A stretch of 64,000 nt of DNA, taken from positions 1 through 64,000 of the forward strand of contig VGVR01000005.1 in assembly GCA_016873995.1 (NCBI GenBank), in the 5' to 3' direction. The notes under the pieces were generated by a model. It worked only from the letters and a program-made list of their open reading frames with translations, had not been told where the DNA came from and did no database searches. The position numbers and the translations under genes were made by a program. Below are positions 1 through 9,116 of the stretch, in pieces. This stretch comes from Gemmatimonadota bacterium (lineage in GTDB: Bacteria > Gemmatimonadota > Gemmatimonadetes > Longimicrobiales > Gaopeijiaceae). Each line of letters begins with the position of its first letter. Position 1 is the first letter of the stretch.

Positions 1-41
1 CCCCCCCCCCCCCCCCCCACTCCCCCCCCCCCCCCCCCCCC
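1..41. repeat. C homopolymer at window edge
   Basis: Thirty-nine of the first 41 bases are C; position 19 is A and position 21 is T. The tract interrupts the polA reading frame just after the exonuclease domain. A run this long inside a conserved gene is more likely a contig-end or sequencing artefact than biology. Confidence 0.8.
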
Positions 42-942
42 TCTGCGCCTCCGCCGCGTAGCGCCGCGCCAGATCCCGGAACTCCAGCTCGACGAACACG
101 TCGCGGAGCGCGGCATAGTTCGGCTCGCCGACCTTCAAGGCGACGAGGTCGAGTCCGATGTCGAGGTCGGTCATGATCGTGACGAGCCGCTTCGACAGTC
201 GCACCGCGTCGGCGTTCTCCTGCAGTGACTTGGCCGCTCGGGCCGGCTGCACTTCGGCCGCGTGCGCCAGCAACTCCTCGACCGAGGGATACTGCTCGAG
301 GAGCTGCACCGCCGTCTTGGGCCCCACACCCTTCGCGCCCGGGACGTTGTCGGAGGAGTCGCCAACCAACGCCAGGTAGTCGGCCACTTGCGAGGGCGGG
401 ATGCCGAACTTCTCGCCCGCATTCGACTCGTTGACCCACTCGGCGGCCACGCCCGTCGCGCCGCCCCGGCCGGGGTTCAAGAGATGGATGCCCGGCCCGA
501 CCAGCTGATAGAAGTCCTTGTCGCCGGAGACGATCACGGCCTCGAGCCCGGCGGCACGCGCCTTGGTCGCCAGAGTTCCGATCACGTCGTCTGCCTCGTA
601 GCCCGGGAGCTCGACGACCGGGTCGTGGAACGCGGCTACGATGTCCCGGATCCTGCCGATGCTCGCGCGCAGGTCGTCGGGCATCTTCTCCCGCGTCGCC
701 TTGTACTCCGGATAGATCTGGTCGCGGAAGGAGTCGCCGGCGTCGAAGACGACCGCCAGGTAATCGGGCTCGAGCTTCTCCCGAATGTCGAGCAAGAAGC
801 GTGTGAAGCCGAAGGGGGCCGACGTGTTTTCGCCCGCACTGTTGGTGAGCGGCTTGCTGATGAACGCGAAGTACGACCTGTAGATCAGGGCGTACGCGTC
901 GATCAGGAAGATCCGCGGAGCGCTCTTGGGAGGTATCTCCAA
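1..942 (-). CDS. polA: DNA polymerase I, N-terminal 5'-3' exonuclease part (partial)
   Basis: This is the 5' part of DNA polymerase I, which removes primers and fills gaps in replication and repair. About 300 residues are readable and all belong to the FEN-type 5'-3' exonuclease domain. Visible motifs are LIDAYALIYRSYFAF near the start, VVFDAGDSFRD with YKATR, the metal-binding EADDVIGTLA and SGDKDFYQL, and the helix-hairpin-helix region GDSSDNVPGAKGVGPKTA. No ATG or GTG lies in frame upstream, so TTG at 942 is taken as start. The frame stays open to the window edge, but the last 41 bases are nearly all C, which reads as poly-glycine and is probably not real protein. The 3'-5' exonuclease and polymerase domains are not visible. 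A FEN-only protein cannot be excluded. Confidence 0.85.
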   Translation of the reverse strand, partial: MEIPPKSAPRIFLIDAYALIYRSYFAFISKPLTNSAGENTSAPFGFTRFLLDIREKLEPDYLAVVFDAGDSFRDQIYPEYKATREKMPDDLRASIGRIRDIVAAFHDPVVELPGYEADDVIGTLATKARAAGLEAVIVSGDKDFYQLVGPGIHLLNPGRGGATGVAAEWVNESNAGEKFGIPPSQVADYLALVGDSSDNVPGAKGVGPKTAVQLLEQYPSVEELLAHAAEVQPARAAKSLQENADAVRLSKRLVTIMTDLDIGLDLVALKVGEPNYAALRDVFVELEFRDLARRYAAEAQRGGGGGGSGGGGGG

Positions 943-1000
943 GGGCCGTCGTCTCGTGGTGGGCGGCTGGCGTGAGCGGGGCGCAAGATAGCTCGGCCAT

Positions 1001-1039
1001 CAACGAAAACGAGCCCCGCGGCTCGTGGCCGCGGAGCTC
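1001..1039 (-). terminator. Rho-independent terminator after the cold-shock gene
   Basis: On the minus strand, 25 bases after the csp stop, GAGCTCCGCGGC pairs with GCCGCGGGGCTC around a short loop (1011-1039). It is followed by a T-rich tail, TTTTCGTT (1001-1008 region). The strong GC stem and T-tract fit an intrinsic terminator that separates csp from polA. Confidence 0.75.
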
Positions 1040-1064
1040 GCCGGAACCCTCCGGAAGGGTGCGC

Positions 1065-1262
1065 TCAGGCTTTGATCACGTTCGCCGCCTGAGGGCCCCG
1101 CTCGGATTCCTTCACCTCGAACTCGACCTCCTCTCCTTCCTGGAGCGTTCGGAACCCCTGTGCTTGGATCGCCGAAAAGTGGACGAACACGTCATCACCC
1201 TTGGGCTGCTTGATGAAGCCGTATCCTTTCGATTCGTTGAACCACTTCACGGTCCCTTTCAT
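1065..1262 (-). CDS. Cold-shock protein, CspA family
   Basis: A 65-residue single cold-shock domain protein, a cytoplasmic single-stranded nucleic-acid binder that melts RNA structure. It starts [17 protein letters not shown]. The RNP1 motif (KGYGFI, about residues 13-18) and RNP2 motif (VFVHF, about 26-30) are both intact. Length and motifs are normal for the family. The ATG at 1262 is chosen because a GGAGGGAGC ribosome-binding site lies just upstream and homology begins there, although the frame is open further upstream. It has its own terminator downstream and a leader hairpin upstream, so it is probably a single-gene transcript. Confidence 0.95.
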   Translation of the reverse strand: MKGTVKWFNESKGYGFIKQPKGDDVFVHFSAIQAQGFRTLQEGEEVEFEVKESERGPQAANVIKA

Positions 1263-1292
1263 GCCGCTCCCTCCACATAGCGGGTGAGTCGG

Positions 1293-1309
1293 ACCGCGCA
1301 TAGCGCGGT
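1293..1309 (-). promoter_or_regulatory. Hairpin in the csp leader
   Basis: A perfect 7-bp inverted repeat with a 3-base loop (ACCGCGC/GCGCGGT) lies about 30 bases upstream of the csp start codon. Leaders of cspA-type genes are often structured and temperature-responsive, so a role in regulating translation is possible. That role is inference. Confidence 0.35.
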
Positions 1310-1490
1310 ATTTTCTCACCTTGCGGCCCTCCGCGCGAGCGCGCAAGCACTCGCGGCGAGAACCGGCCAACGGCGTGCACCCCGATGCAACACGGGCGGC
1401 AGCGGACTCAGGTGCCGGCGACGCCCCCGTTGCCGGCGCCGCTCGCCGGGCGATGTCGCCCTCACCCCGACGACTGCCCCGGGACGCCCC

Positions 1491-3803
1491 TCACTCCTCG
1501 CCGTAGAGCGCCCGGTAGAGTCCCAAGTTGCGGCGCACGCTCTTCACGTAGCCGCGGGTCTCCTCGATAGGGATTCGCTCCGTGAACCGGTGAGGATCCG
1601 ACGCCTCCGGATACTCCCGCCAGCGCGTCGCGCGGGTCGGCCCGGCGTTGTATGCGGACAGCACGAGGCCGAGATCGCCGTCGTAGCGGCGGCTCATGTC
1701 GACGAAGAAAGCCGCGCCCAGGTGGAGGTTCACCTCCGGCCGGGACAACGTTTCCTCGGTGAACGGACGCGGTCCGTGGGACCGCGCGAGCTGCGCCCCG
1801 GTAGGCGGCATGACCTGCATGAGGCCGATCGCCCCGGCGCGACTCACGATGTCCGCCTTGAACGCCGACTCCTGCCGGATGATGGCGGCCAGCAGTAGGG
1901 GGTCGACCCCCCACTCGGCCGCCTCGCGGCGCACCAGCTCGCGATACGGGAACGGATACGTGACACGAAGGATCTGTAGATCCCAGCCCCCCGCTTCCTC
2001 CAGAAGCGCCCATCCGAGGTTGATACCATCGATGGTTCGTCCTCGCTCGATGAGCGCGTCGGCCAAGCGAAGCGTCGCGCCTCGTGAGCCGCGCGCACGC
2101 TCCCGCAGTCGCGCGATTTCGCTGGTGACGCCGGCCTCGAGCCCGGCTTCGTTCAGCAGATCCAGACGGGCGAGCCCGTCTGTGAGCCAGAGCGGCTCGC
2201 TGGGTCCCTCGCCATCCGGGAAGTCGATCGCGTACGGGGCGTCGAGCAGCTCGGCGGCCAGGTGCGCGTAGTACTCGACCGGCTGCTCCGTCATCGCCCG
2301 CACGAGCAGCTCGCGGCCCCGCGCGGAGTCACCCAGCTCGAGCCGCACACGTCCAGCCCAGTAAGCCGCCTCCTGCCACCGCCGACCCTCGGGGAAATCC
2401 GCCAGATAGGCCTCGAACACGTCCGCGGCCTGCGCTCGGCTCCCTCTGCGCACGTGGATGTGGCCCGAGCGCATGCGCGCCTCGCCCGCCCGGGCCGAGG
2501 AACCGCCGTGCTCCGCGATGAACCCGTAGCGCGCGAGCGCCACGTCGAGGCGCCCATTCACCTCGGCGTTCGCGCCCTCACTCCAGGTGAGCTCGATCGC
2601 TTCCGTGCTGCCCGGATACTCCTCCAGCAGCCAACCGCGCAGCGTTCCGACCTGGGCGGTCATTCCCTGCCGGGAGCGCATGCCCCGCCACACGTCGAGC
2701 GTGCGCGCACCGATGCGCTCGTTCGTAGTCGAGTCGCGAAGGATGCGAAACTCCTCCAGCGCCTCCTCCTGGCGCGGCTGCACGGTGGCCATCAGCCGGG
2801 CGCGCTCGAGGCGCGCCGACTCCGCGAGCGTTACTCCGTCGGACTGCGTCATCCGCGCCGCCCTGTCGTACGCCCGCAGGGCGCGGGCGCCGTCACCACC
2901 GCGATCGACCGCGCGCGCGAGCTCGACCGTCAGGTCGACGTCGAAGCCCCCGAGGTCGATCAGGCTCGCGGCGGCGGTCGCGCGCACGCCCGCCGCCCCC
3001 GTGCGAAAGGCCTCGAGCAGGAGCGGCCGCGCGCCGGCGCTGTCGCCGTCCGCCAGCAGCAGCCCACCCAACCCGACGGCTGCCTCCGCGCGCCGGGGTC
3101 CGTCGGTGGTGACGAGGAGCCCCCGGAACGAGGTCGCCGCCCCAGCCGAGTCTCCGACCGCCAGCTGTGCGTCGGCTTCCACTCGCCAGAGCGTCGAGGC
3201 CGCGTCCGGCTCGACGACGTGGATCTGGAGCGAGCGAACCGCGGCGGTGTCTCCAGCCTCGGCAGCCGAGCGCATGAGCTCGGCCGCGCTCCAGCTCCGC
3301 ACAGCGGGCGAGGCGAGGAGCCGCGCCAACGTCGCCGCGGCCTCGGTGCGCTTTCCTGCCCGGCCGAGCGCGCGGGCGGTCCGGGCGAGCGCGGCGTCCG
3401 ACACGGCAGAGCCCGGTCGGGCCCGGCTCACGAAGCTCTGGTAGGCCCCTGCCGCGCTCTCCCACTCCTCCGCGTGCTCGAGAGCACGCCCGAGCAGGTA
3501 CTCCGCCGAATCGGCCCCAGGAGCGGCCAGCCACTCGACCCCCTCGAGCAGCTCGCGCACAGCCGGCCAGTTCTCCCACCCGGCCTCCGCGCTGGCAAGA
3601 ACGAGAACGTCCGCGGGAGTCCCCTCGGCAGCCCCACCCGCACGCAGCACGCGAGCCGCATGCCAGTACCGCCCGACCGCGAGCTCAGCGAGAGCCGAGT
3701 CCGAAGCCACCGCCTCCGACGCACCGGCTCTCGGGTCGATGCGAGCGGCGGTGCCCAAGAGGGCGACGAACGCCACCAGCAGGAAGCGGACACGGACGTT
3801 CAT
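1491..3803 (-). CDS. Soluble lytic murein transglycosylase (Slt70-like) with TPR-like repeats
   Basis: A 770-residue exported peptidoglycan-cleaving enzyme. Residues 1-30 form a signal peptide (MNVRVRFLLVAFVALLG). Residues about 40-600 are Ala/Glu/Arg-rich helical repeats resembling the TPR-like superhelix of Slt70. The C-terminal SLT domain (about 620-750) carries the catalytic glutamate in RQESAF (about residue 645), then GAIGLMQVMP and SAYNAGP, the family signatures. It cleaves the MurNAc-GlcNAc bond to give 1,6-anhydro products during wall remodelling. The ATG at 3803 has a GAGGG site directly upstream. The gene follows the ExbB-like gene on the same strand after a repeat-filled gap of 135 bp. 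Confidence 0.9.
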   Translation of the reverse strand: MNVRVRFLLVAFVALLGTAARIDPRAGASEAVASDSALAELAVGRYWHAARVLRAGGAAEGTPADVLVLASAEAGWENWPAVRELLEGVEWLAAPGADSAEYLLGRALEHAEEWESAAGAYQSFVSRARPGSAVSDAALARTARALGRAGKRTEAAATLARLLASPAVRSWSAAELMRSAAEAGDTAAVRSLQIHVVEPDAASTLWRVEADAQLAVGDSAGAATSFRGLLVTTDGPRRAEAAVGLGGLLLADGDSAGARPLLLEAFRTGAAGVRATAAASLIDLGGFDVDLTVELARAVDRGGDGARALRAYDRAARMTQSDGVTLAESARLERARLMATVQPRQEEALEEFRILRDSTTNERIGARTLDVWRGMRSRQGMTAQVGTLRGWLLEEYPGSTEAIELTWSEGANAEVNGRLDVALARYGFIAEHGGSSARAGEARMRSGHIHVRRGSRAQAADVFEAYLADFPEGRRWQEAAYWAGRVRLELGDSARGRELLVRAMTEQPVEYYAHLAAELLDAPYAIDFPDGEGPSEPLWLTDGLARLDLLNEAGLEAGVTSEIARLRERARGSRGATLRLADALIERGRTIDGINLGWALLEEAGGWDLQILRVTYPFPYRELVRREAAEWGVDPLLLAAIIRQESAFKADIVSRAGAIGLMQVMPPTGAQLARSHGPRPFTEETLSRPEVNLHLGAAFFVDMSRRYDGDLGLVLSAYNAGPTRATRWREYPEASDPHRFTERIPIEETRGYVKSVRRNLGLYRALYGEE

Positions 3804-3840
3804 CCCTCACTATACCGAACGGCCCTCAGAAAGGGCTACT

Positions 3841-3946
3841 GCGCCGACCAGCGTCCCGATAGTCTCGCGCCGACTAGCGTCCCGACAGTCTCGCGCCGAC
3901 CGGCGCCCCGATCAGTCTCGCGCCGACCGGCGCCCCGGTCAGCCTC
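3841..3946. repeat. Four tandem copies of a 26-27 bp GC-rich unit
   Basis: Units at 3841-3866, 3867-3892, 3893-3919 and 3920-3946 begin GCGCCGAC and end GTCTC or GCCTC, with a few differences between copies. The array fills most of the gap between the transglycosylase and the ExbB-like gene. Its last unit contains the stop codon of the latter (3939-3941). Confidence 0.8.
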
Positions 3947-4646
3947 GGCCGATCTCGATCGAGTGGAGCGTGTCGACCATCTTCTGGGCCGACTCCTCCA
4001 TGTCGATCACGAGCGTGTCGATCTTCGAGATGAAGTAGTTGTGGAAGACGGACACCGGGATCGCGATGAGGAGTCCGAACGCGGTCGTGAGCAGCGCGAC
4101 CTTGATGCCGCCCGCGACCAGGGTCGCCTCCACCTCGCCCGCAGCTTCGATCGCCTGGAACGCCAGGATCATGCCGACCACCGTGCCCAGGAACCCGAGC
4201 AGCGGGGCGACGTTGATGACCGTCGCCAACACGATGAGGCCCCGCTCGAGCTTGCTCATCTCGATGAGGCCCTGGTTCTCGATCGCTTTGGCGACCCGCT
4301 CCGTCCCCTCGTCGTGGCGCTCGAGACCGGCGTACAGGATACGCGCGGCAGGAGCATCGCTCTCGCGAGTGAGCTCGAGTGCCTCCTTCACGCGGCGCTG
4401 GGTGAGCAGCTCATCCACCGTCTTGATGATCTTCCTCGTCTTCGCGGCCTTGGAGTTCAGTGAGTAGAACTTCACGACGCAGACGACGAGGCCAATGATT
4501 AGGCAGATCAGCAGCGGCCAGCGCATCCAGCCGGTATCGACCCAGTTCCGGGCGAGCTGCTCGCGCCAGGTGAGCTCGGGGGCGGTCAGCCCGGGGACCT
4601 GCAGGAGCAGGCTATAGAGTGGCACCCCCACGGGAACCTCCGGCAA
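3939..4646 (-). CDS. MotA/TolQ/ExbB-family proton channel protein
   Basis: A 235-residue inner-membrane protein of the family that couples proton flow to work in TonB, Tol-Pal or related systems. Three hydrophobic segments are visible at about 43-60, 135-155 and 175-195, with the family pattern LLGFLGTVVGMILAF in the second and GGIKVALLTTAFGLLIAIP in the third. A cytoplasmic helical stretch separates segments one and two. The start is TTG at 4646; a GTG eight codons in is possible. The usual ExbD/TolR partner is not adjacent on either side, so whether it serves TonB, Tol or another process cannot be decided here. Confidence 0.88.
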   Translation of the reverse strand: MPEVPVGVPLYSLLLQVPGLTAPELTWREQLARNWVDTGWMRWPLLICLIIGLVVCVVKFYSLNSKAAKTRKIIKTVDELLTQRRVKEALELTRESDAPAARILYAGLERHDEGTERVAKAIENQGLIEMSKLERGLIVLATVINVAPLLGFLGTVVGMILAFQAIEAAGEVEATLVAGGIKVALLTTAFGLLIAIPVSVFHNYFISKIDTLVIDMEESAQKMVDTLHSIEIGRG

Positions 4647-4747
4647 GACGCGCCGTCAGGCGCGGTGGGCGGGACCTCCGGCACCACACGTCGGAAGCCC
4701 CGCGAGCTAAGAGCGGGTCGCAGTATGCCCAGGGGCCCTGAGGAGTG

Positions 4748-5845
4748 TCAAGGCGCCGGAGTGCCGTGGTAGGGATGGTGGCATGCGACGAAATGCCCCA
4801 CCCGCTCGCCTCCACGCCCGGACTCAGCTCGGCCCTCCAACCCCGGCACGATTCCCCGGCACGAAGCGTCCTTGGCCGGGTGCGGACAGCGCGGGTGGAA
4901 GGGGCACCCGGAGGGCGGATCGATGGGGCTCGGCACGTCCCCCTCCAGCACGATGCGCGAGCGCGACGCCCGCCCCACCGGATCGGGACGCGGCACCGCG
5001 GAGAGCAGTGAGCGCGTGTAGGGGTGCCGTGCCTCGGCGTAGAGCGCACTCGCTTCCGCGAGCTCGACGATACGCCCCAGATACATCACGGCCACCCGGT
5101 CGCTCACGTGCTCGACCACCGCGAGGTCGTGCGCGATGAACAGATACGTGAGACCGAGTTCGGCTTGCAGATCCTGGAGCAGGTTGATCACCTGCGCCTG
5201 CACGGACACGTCGAGCGCGCTCACCGGCTCGTCCAGCACCAGGAAGTCCGGCTCGACGGAGAGAGCCCGCGCGATGCCGAGGCGCTGGCGCTGCCCGCCG
5301 CTGAACTCGTGGGGGTAGCGGTCGATGTGGTCCGCCGAGAGCCCGACGCGCTCGAGCAGCTCGACGGCCCGGTCGCGGCGGTTCGGCAGCCCGAGCCCGT
5401 GCACGGTGAGCACCTCCTCGAGCATGGCGCCCACCGAGAGCCGCGGGTTGAGCGAGCCGACCGGATCCTGGAAGACGATCTGCATGCGGCGCCGCAGCGC
5501 CCTAAGCCCGGTGCGGTCGAGTGCACGCACGTCCTGACCGTCGAAGCGCACGTCGCCGCCGGTCGGCTCGATGAGCCGCAGGAGCGCGCGCCCGGTCGTC
5601 GACTTGCCGCACCCCGACTCGCCCACCAGACCGAGCGTCTCACCGCGCCAGAGGTCGAAGCTCACGCCGTCGACCGCACGCACGTGTGCGCGCACGCGTC
5701 CGAACGAGCCGCGCCGCACGGGGAAATGCTTGGCGAGGTCGCGCACCTCGAGCAGGGGGGGGCCGTTCCGATCGATCGCGGCGCGGCCGGTCGGCGGCGG
5801 TGCGGGCTCCGCCCTCGGCGCGTCGCCCCTCACGGGCCGCGTCAC
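4748..5845 (-). CDS. oppF: Oligopeptide ABC transporter ATP-binding protein OppF
   Basis: A 365-residue ATPase, last gene of a complete peptide-import operon. The ABC core shows Walker [11 protein letters not shown] (about residue 85), signature [14 protein letters not shown], Walker [13 protein letters not shown] and the H-loop FIAHDLAVV. The C-terminal oligopeptide/dipeptide domain ([13 protein letters not shown], then a Cys-containing [10 protein letters not shown] segment) typical of OppD/OppF is present. The frame is open far upstream, but that part lies over oppD. The GTG at 5845 overlaps the oppD stop as GTGA, which sets the start and implies translational coupling. The first 25 residues are a Pro/Ala-rich lead-in. 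Confidence 0.9.
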   Translation of the reverse strand: MTRPVRGDAPRAEPAPPPTGRAAIDRNGPPLLEVRDLAKHFPVRRGSFGRVRAHVRAVDGVSFDLWRGETLGLVGESGCGKSTTGRALLRLIEPTGGDVRFDGQDVRALDRTGLRALRRRMQIVFQDPVGSLNPRLSVGAMLEEVLTVHGLGLPNRRDRAVELLERVGLSADHIDRYPHEFSGGQRQRLGIARALSVEPDFLVLDEPVSALDVSVQAQVINLLQDLQAELGLTYLFIAHDLAVVEHVSDRVAVMYLGRIVELAEASALYAEARHPYTRSLLSAVPRPDPVGRASRSRIVLEGDVPSPIDPPSGCPFHPRCPHPAKDASCRGIVPGLEGRAESGRGGERVGHFVACHHPYHGTPAP

Positions 5846-6972
5846 GTGCCCACCCTCCAGCACCGGGCCGCGCGCCCGTCCCCGAGCGCCACCAGCTCCT
5901 GCGCCCGCTCGCACCCCTCTCCCGCCGACGGACAGCGCGCGCGAAAGCGACACCCCTCCGGCCAATGCAGCGGGCTCGGCACCGTTCCCGGAATCGACGC
6001 CAGTCGCCGGCCGGGGGTGCCCACGGACGGAAGCGAGGCGAGCAGACCTCGCGTGTACGGGTGCGCCGGCCGCACGAAGATGTCCTCGACCGTTCCCGAC
6101 TCGACGATCTGCCCCGCGTACATGACGATCACGCGGTCGCACACCTCGGCCACCACGCCCAGGTCGTGCGTGATCAGCATCACGGCCATCCCGTGCGCCC
6201 GCCGCAGCTCGGCGAGCAGCTCGAGGATCTGCGCCTGGATCGTCACGTCGAGCGCCGTCGTCGGCTCGTCGGCGATGAGCAGCTTGGGCGCGCACGCGAT
6301 CGCCATGGCGATCATCACGCGCTGCCGCATGCCGCCCGACAGCTGGTGTGGGTACTCGTCGACGCGCCGCCCGGGCTCGGGAATGCCGACCTCGTCGAGC
6401 AGCCGCACGGCCTCGCCGTGGGCGGCCTTCCGGTCCATCCGTCTGTGCAGCCGGAGCGTCTCCGCGATCTGATCGCCCACGGTGAAGACCGGGTTGAGCG
6501 AGCTCATCGGCTCCTGGAAGATCATCGAGATCTCGTTGCCGCGGAGCGCCCGCAGCCGCTTCTCCTCCGCGCCGACCAACTCCTGTCCGCGGAAGCTCAC
6601 CGAGCTCCCATCCATGAGGCGCGCCGGGGGATTGGGCAGCAAGCCGAGGATCGCGAGCGAAGTCACCGTCTTCCCGCACCCCGACTCGCCGACGATGCCG
6701 AGCGTCTCGCCCTCACGCACGGCGAACGAGATGCCGTCCACGGCCTTCGCGACGCCCTGGTCGGTGAGGAACCAGGCGCGTAGGTCGCGCACGGCGAGCA
6801 GCGGCTCGACTTCTGTCGACTGTGCTGCGGAGTTTGCTGCCGACCGCGCCGCGGACTGCGCCGCCGACGGCGCTGCGGAGTTCGCCGCGGCGGTCGCGGC
6901 CGAGCTCGCCGCCGACTTCGCCGCCGACTTCGCCGCCGACTTCGCAGCCCCCGCCGCCTCGTGCTGGGTCAC
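5842..6972 (-). CDS. oppD: Oligopeptide ABC transporter ATP-binding protein OppD
   Basis: A 376-residue ATPase pairing with OppF to drive OppB/OppC. From about residue 55 it is a standard ABC domain with Walker [12 protein letters not shown], signature [15 protein letters not shown], Walker [13 protein letters not shown] and H-loop [11 protein letters not shown]-terminal [14 protein letters not shown] segment matches the oligopeptide-transporter domain. Residues about 8-50 are an odd Ala/Ser/Lys-rich low-complexity stretch (AAKS and SAA repeats) with no counterpart in usual OppD. It is encoded partly by exact 12-bp repeats. The GTG start at 6972 overlaps the oppC stop as GTGA. A later start that skips the low-complexity stretch is possible but none stands out. 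Confidence 0.9.
   Translation of the reverse strand: MTQHEAAGAAKSAAKSAAKSAASSAATAAANSAAPSAAQSAARSAANSAAQSTEVEPLLAVRDLRAWFLTDQGVAKAVDGISFAVREGETLGIVGESGCGKTVTSLAILGLLPNPPARLMDGSSVSFRGQELVGAEEKRLRALRGNEISMIFQEPMSSLNPVFTVGDQIAETLRLHRRMDRKAAHGEAVRLLDEVGIPEPGRRVDEYPHQLSGGMRQRVMIAMAIACAPKLLIADEPTTALDVTIQAQILELLAELRRAHGMAVMLITHDLGVVAEVCDRVIVMYAGQIVESGTVEDIFVRPAHPYTRGLLASLPSVGTPGRRLASIPGTVPSPLHWPEGCRFRARCPSAGEGCERAQELVALGDGRAARCWRVGT
6908..6943. repeat. Exact 12-bp tandem repeats in the oppD 5' end
   Basis: Three copies of GCCGCCGACTTC (plus-strand reading) encode the AAKS repeats of OppD. Looser copies continue down to about 6825. Slippage in this array would add or remove four-residue units without changing frame. 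Confidence 0.75.
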
Positions 6973-8132
6973 GACCGCAGCCGCGGATCGAGCGCGTCAC
7001 GGAGCCCGTCGCCCACGAGATTGAACGAGAGGACGGTGAACACGATCGCGAGCCCCGGGAACGTCGACAGCCACCACGCGTTCAGGAGCACGTTGCGGCC
7101 GTCGGCGACCATGGTGCCCCACGACGGCGTCGGCGGCTGCACGCCGAGGCCCAGGAACGACAGCCCAGCCTCAAGCACGATCGTGTTGCCGATGCCCAGC
7201 GTGGCGGCCACGATCACCGGGGCCAGCGCGTTCGGGATCAGGTGCCGCAGGATGATGCGGCGCTTCGAATAGCCGAGCGCGGTGGCGGCCTGCACGAACT
7301 CCCTCTCACGCAACGTCAGCACCTCGCCCCGAACGATCCGCGCCGTGCCCGGCCAGAGCGTGAGCCCGAGCACCGCCACGATCAGGAAGATCGACGGCTC
7401 GAAGAGCGCAATGATCGTGATCAGCAGTACGAGCTGCGGGAACGAGATCACCATGTCGACGACGCGCATGATGATGCCGTCGAGGATGCCTCCCATGAAC
7501 CCGGCGATTGCGCCGAGCAGCGTGCCGATCGTCACGCTGATCCCCACCGACACGAACCCGATCAGCAGCGAGATGCGCGCCCCGTAAAGCAGCCGCGACA
7601 GCACGTCGCGCGCGAACTGGTCGGTCCCGAGCGGATGCGCGCCGGAGAGCCCCACGTACCGCTCGGAGATGAGGTCTCCCTGCAGCGCAGGGTCGTGCGG
7701 CGCGAGCAGGGGCGTCAGCAGCGCGATCAGGTAGAGCACGACGATCACCATCAGCCCGGCCACGGCGGTGCGGTTCTTCGAGAACGCGCGCACCGCCAAG
7801 TCCCACTGGCTCACGCCGACGCGCCGCGGTCCTTCCGCACGCCCGGCGTCCCACCAAGACCACCCCCACACCGTCGCCAGCGCAGCCACGAGCGTGGCGA
7901 GCGCGAGCCGCTCGTCCCAGCTGCCGCCGAGGGCCTCTACGACGCGCGCGAGGCGCGCAACGAGCACCCATAGACATCCCAGCCAGACCAGGAGTGCCAG
8001 CCCACCCGCTCCCCACCTGCCCGCGGCGAGCTGCGGTGCACCCGGCAGGAACGCCGACAGGCGGCGACCACCCCGTGCGCGGGCACGCGCAGTCGTCGAG
8101 GCGGCCATCGTATCGGCCATCGCGTCACTCAT
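6969..8132 (-). CDS. oppC: Oligopeptide ABC transporter permease OppC
   Basis: A 387-residue inner-membrane permease. The C-terminal 270 residues match DppC/OppC: an N-terminal cytoplasmic helix with [20 protein letters not shown], the [24 protein letters not shown] segment region, five further membrane helices and the EAA loop around [25 protein letters not shown]. About 100 extra residues at the N-terminus carry two additional hydrophobic segments (about 42-64 and 76-93), making the protein longer than the usual 280-300. The ATG at 8132 overlaps the end of oppB by 8 bp, and the gene ends in a 4-bp overlap with oppD. Confidence 0.9.
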   Translation of the reverse strand: MSDAMADTMAASTTARARARGGRRLSAFLPGAPQLAAGRWGAGGLALLVWLGCLWVLVARLARVVEALGGSWDERLALATLVAALATVWGWSWWDAGRAEGPRRVGVSQWDLAVRAFSKNRTAVAGLMVIVVLYLIALLTPLLAPHDPALQGDLISERYVGLSGAHPLGTDQFARDVLSRLLYGARISLLIGFVSVGISVTIGTLLGAIAGFMGGILDGIIMRVVDMVISFPQLVLLITIIALFEPSIFLIVAVLGLTLWPGTARIVRGEVLTLREREFVQAATALGYSKRRIILRHLIPNALAPVIVAATLGIGNTIVLEAGLSFLGLGVQPPTPSWGTMVADGRNVLLNAWWLSTFPGLAIVFTVLSFNLVGDGLRDALDPRLRS

Positions 8133-9111
8133 AGCGGATGCGCGGATCGACCACGGCGTAGAGCACGTCGGCGATCAGGTTGGCTGCGACGACCATGCTG
8201 GCGAAGAAGAAGCTCCCGGCCATCACCAACGGGTAGTCGCGCGTGTTGATCGCTTCGACGATCGTGCGGCCCATGCCCGGCCACGCGAAGATCGTCTCGA
8301 TGAACACGGTACCGCCGAAGAGCACCGGGATGTAGAGCCCGACCAGCGTGATGATGGGCAGGAGCGCGTTCCGAAGCGCGTGCTTGAAGACGACCACGCG
8401 CTCGGAGAGTCCCTTCGCGCGCGCCGTGCGCACGTAGTCCTGCCGGATCACCTCCAGCATGCTCCCACGCATGTAACGCGCGATTCCGGCAGTCAGCACG
8501 AGCGCGAGCGACAGCGTCGGCAGTACCAGGTGCGCGATGCGGTCCCTCACCTGCCCACCGAACGACAGGAAGTCGTACTCCGTGCTCGTCATGCCGGAGG
8601 CGGGGAACCAGATCGGCCACTCCCACACGTTCCGCGCGAACAGGCTGAGCGTCAGGATCAGCATGAGCGCGAGCCAGAACGACGGCATCGAATAGAAGAA
8701 GAGCAGCACCACGCTGAACGCCGAGTCGGAGAGCGAGTACTGGCGAACGGCCTGGTACGTGCCGACCAGGATGCCGAAGAAGAACGCGACGCCGAGTGCG
8801 CACGCGGACAGCAGCAGCGTGTTGGGGAGGAAGTCGGCCAGCACGTCGAGCACCGGCCGCGAGTGCGAGAACGAGTAGCCGAAGTCACCCGTGAGCATCG
8901 CACCCAGCCAACGCGCGTAGCGCACATGCACCGGCTGGTCGAGTCCGAAGTTGATGCGCGTCTGCTCGACCACTTCCTGCGTCATGCCAGGCGACAGGAA
9001 GTAGAGCGTGGGATCACCCGGCGCGAGGTTGACCGCGAAGAAGACGATCGTGGCGATCCCCAAGACCAGCGGGACCGCGCCGAGCAGGCGGCGGAGGAGG
9101 TACTTGGTCAC
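8125..9111 (-). CDS. oppB: Oligopeptide ABC transporter permease OppB
   Basis: A 328-residue inner-membrane permease of the DppB/OppB type and usual length. The family N-terminus is present (YLLRRLLGAVPLVLGIATIVF and the LAPGDP motif). It is followed by five membrane segments and the EAA loop region (DYVRTARAKGLSERVVVFKHALRNALLP, about 230-257). With OppC it forms the channel through which peptides pass. It starts at ATG 9111, five bases after the oppA stop, and overlaps oppC by 8 bp. Confidence 0.93.
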   Translation of the reverse strand: MTKYLLRRLLGAVPLVLGIATIVFFAVNLAPGDPTLYFLSPGMTQEVVEQTRINFGLDQPVHVRYARWLGAMLTGDFGYSFSHSRPVLDVLADFLPNTLLLSACALGVAFFFGILVGTYQAVRQYSLSDSAFSVVLLFFYSMPSFWLALMLILTLSLFARNVWEWPIWFPASGMTSTEYDFLSFGGQVRDRIAHLVLPTLSLALVLTAGIARYMRGSMLEVIRQDYVRTARAKGLSERVVVFKHALRNALLPIITLVGLYIPVLFGGTVFIETIFAWPGMGRTIVEAINTRDYPLVMAGSFFFASMVVAANLIADVLYAVVDPRIRYE

Positions 9112-9116
9112 TCAGC

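Noticed and set aside
2262-4463. Very long open frame on the plus strand opposite the transglycosylase and ExbB-like genes
   Set aside because: Arg/His/Pro-rich composition with no domain; it is the high-GC mirror of two well-supported minus-strand genes. Similar long mirror frames over gcvP, actB, lon and oppDF were dropped for the same reason.
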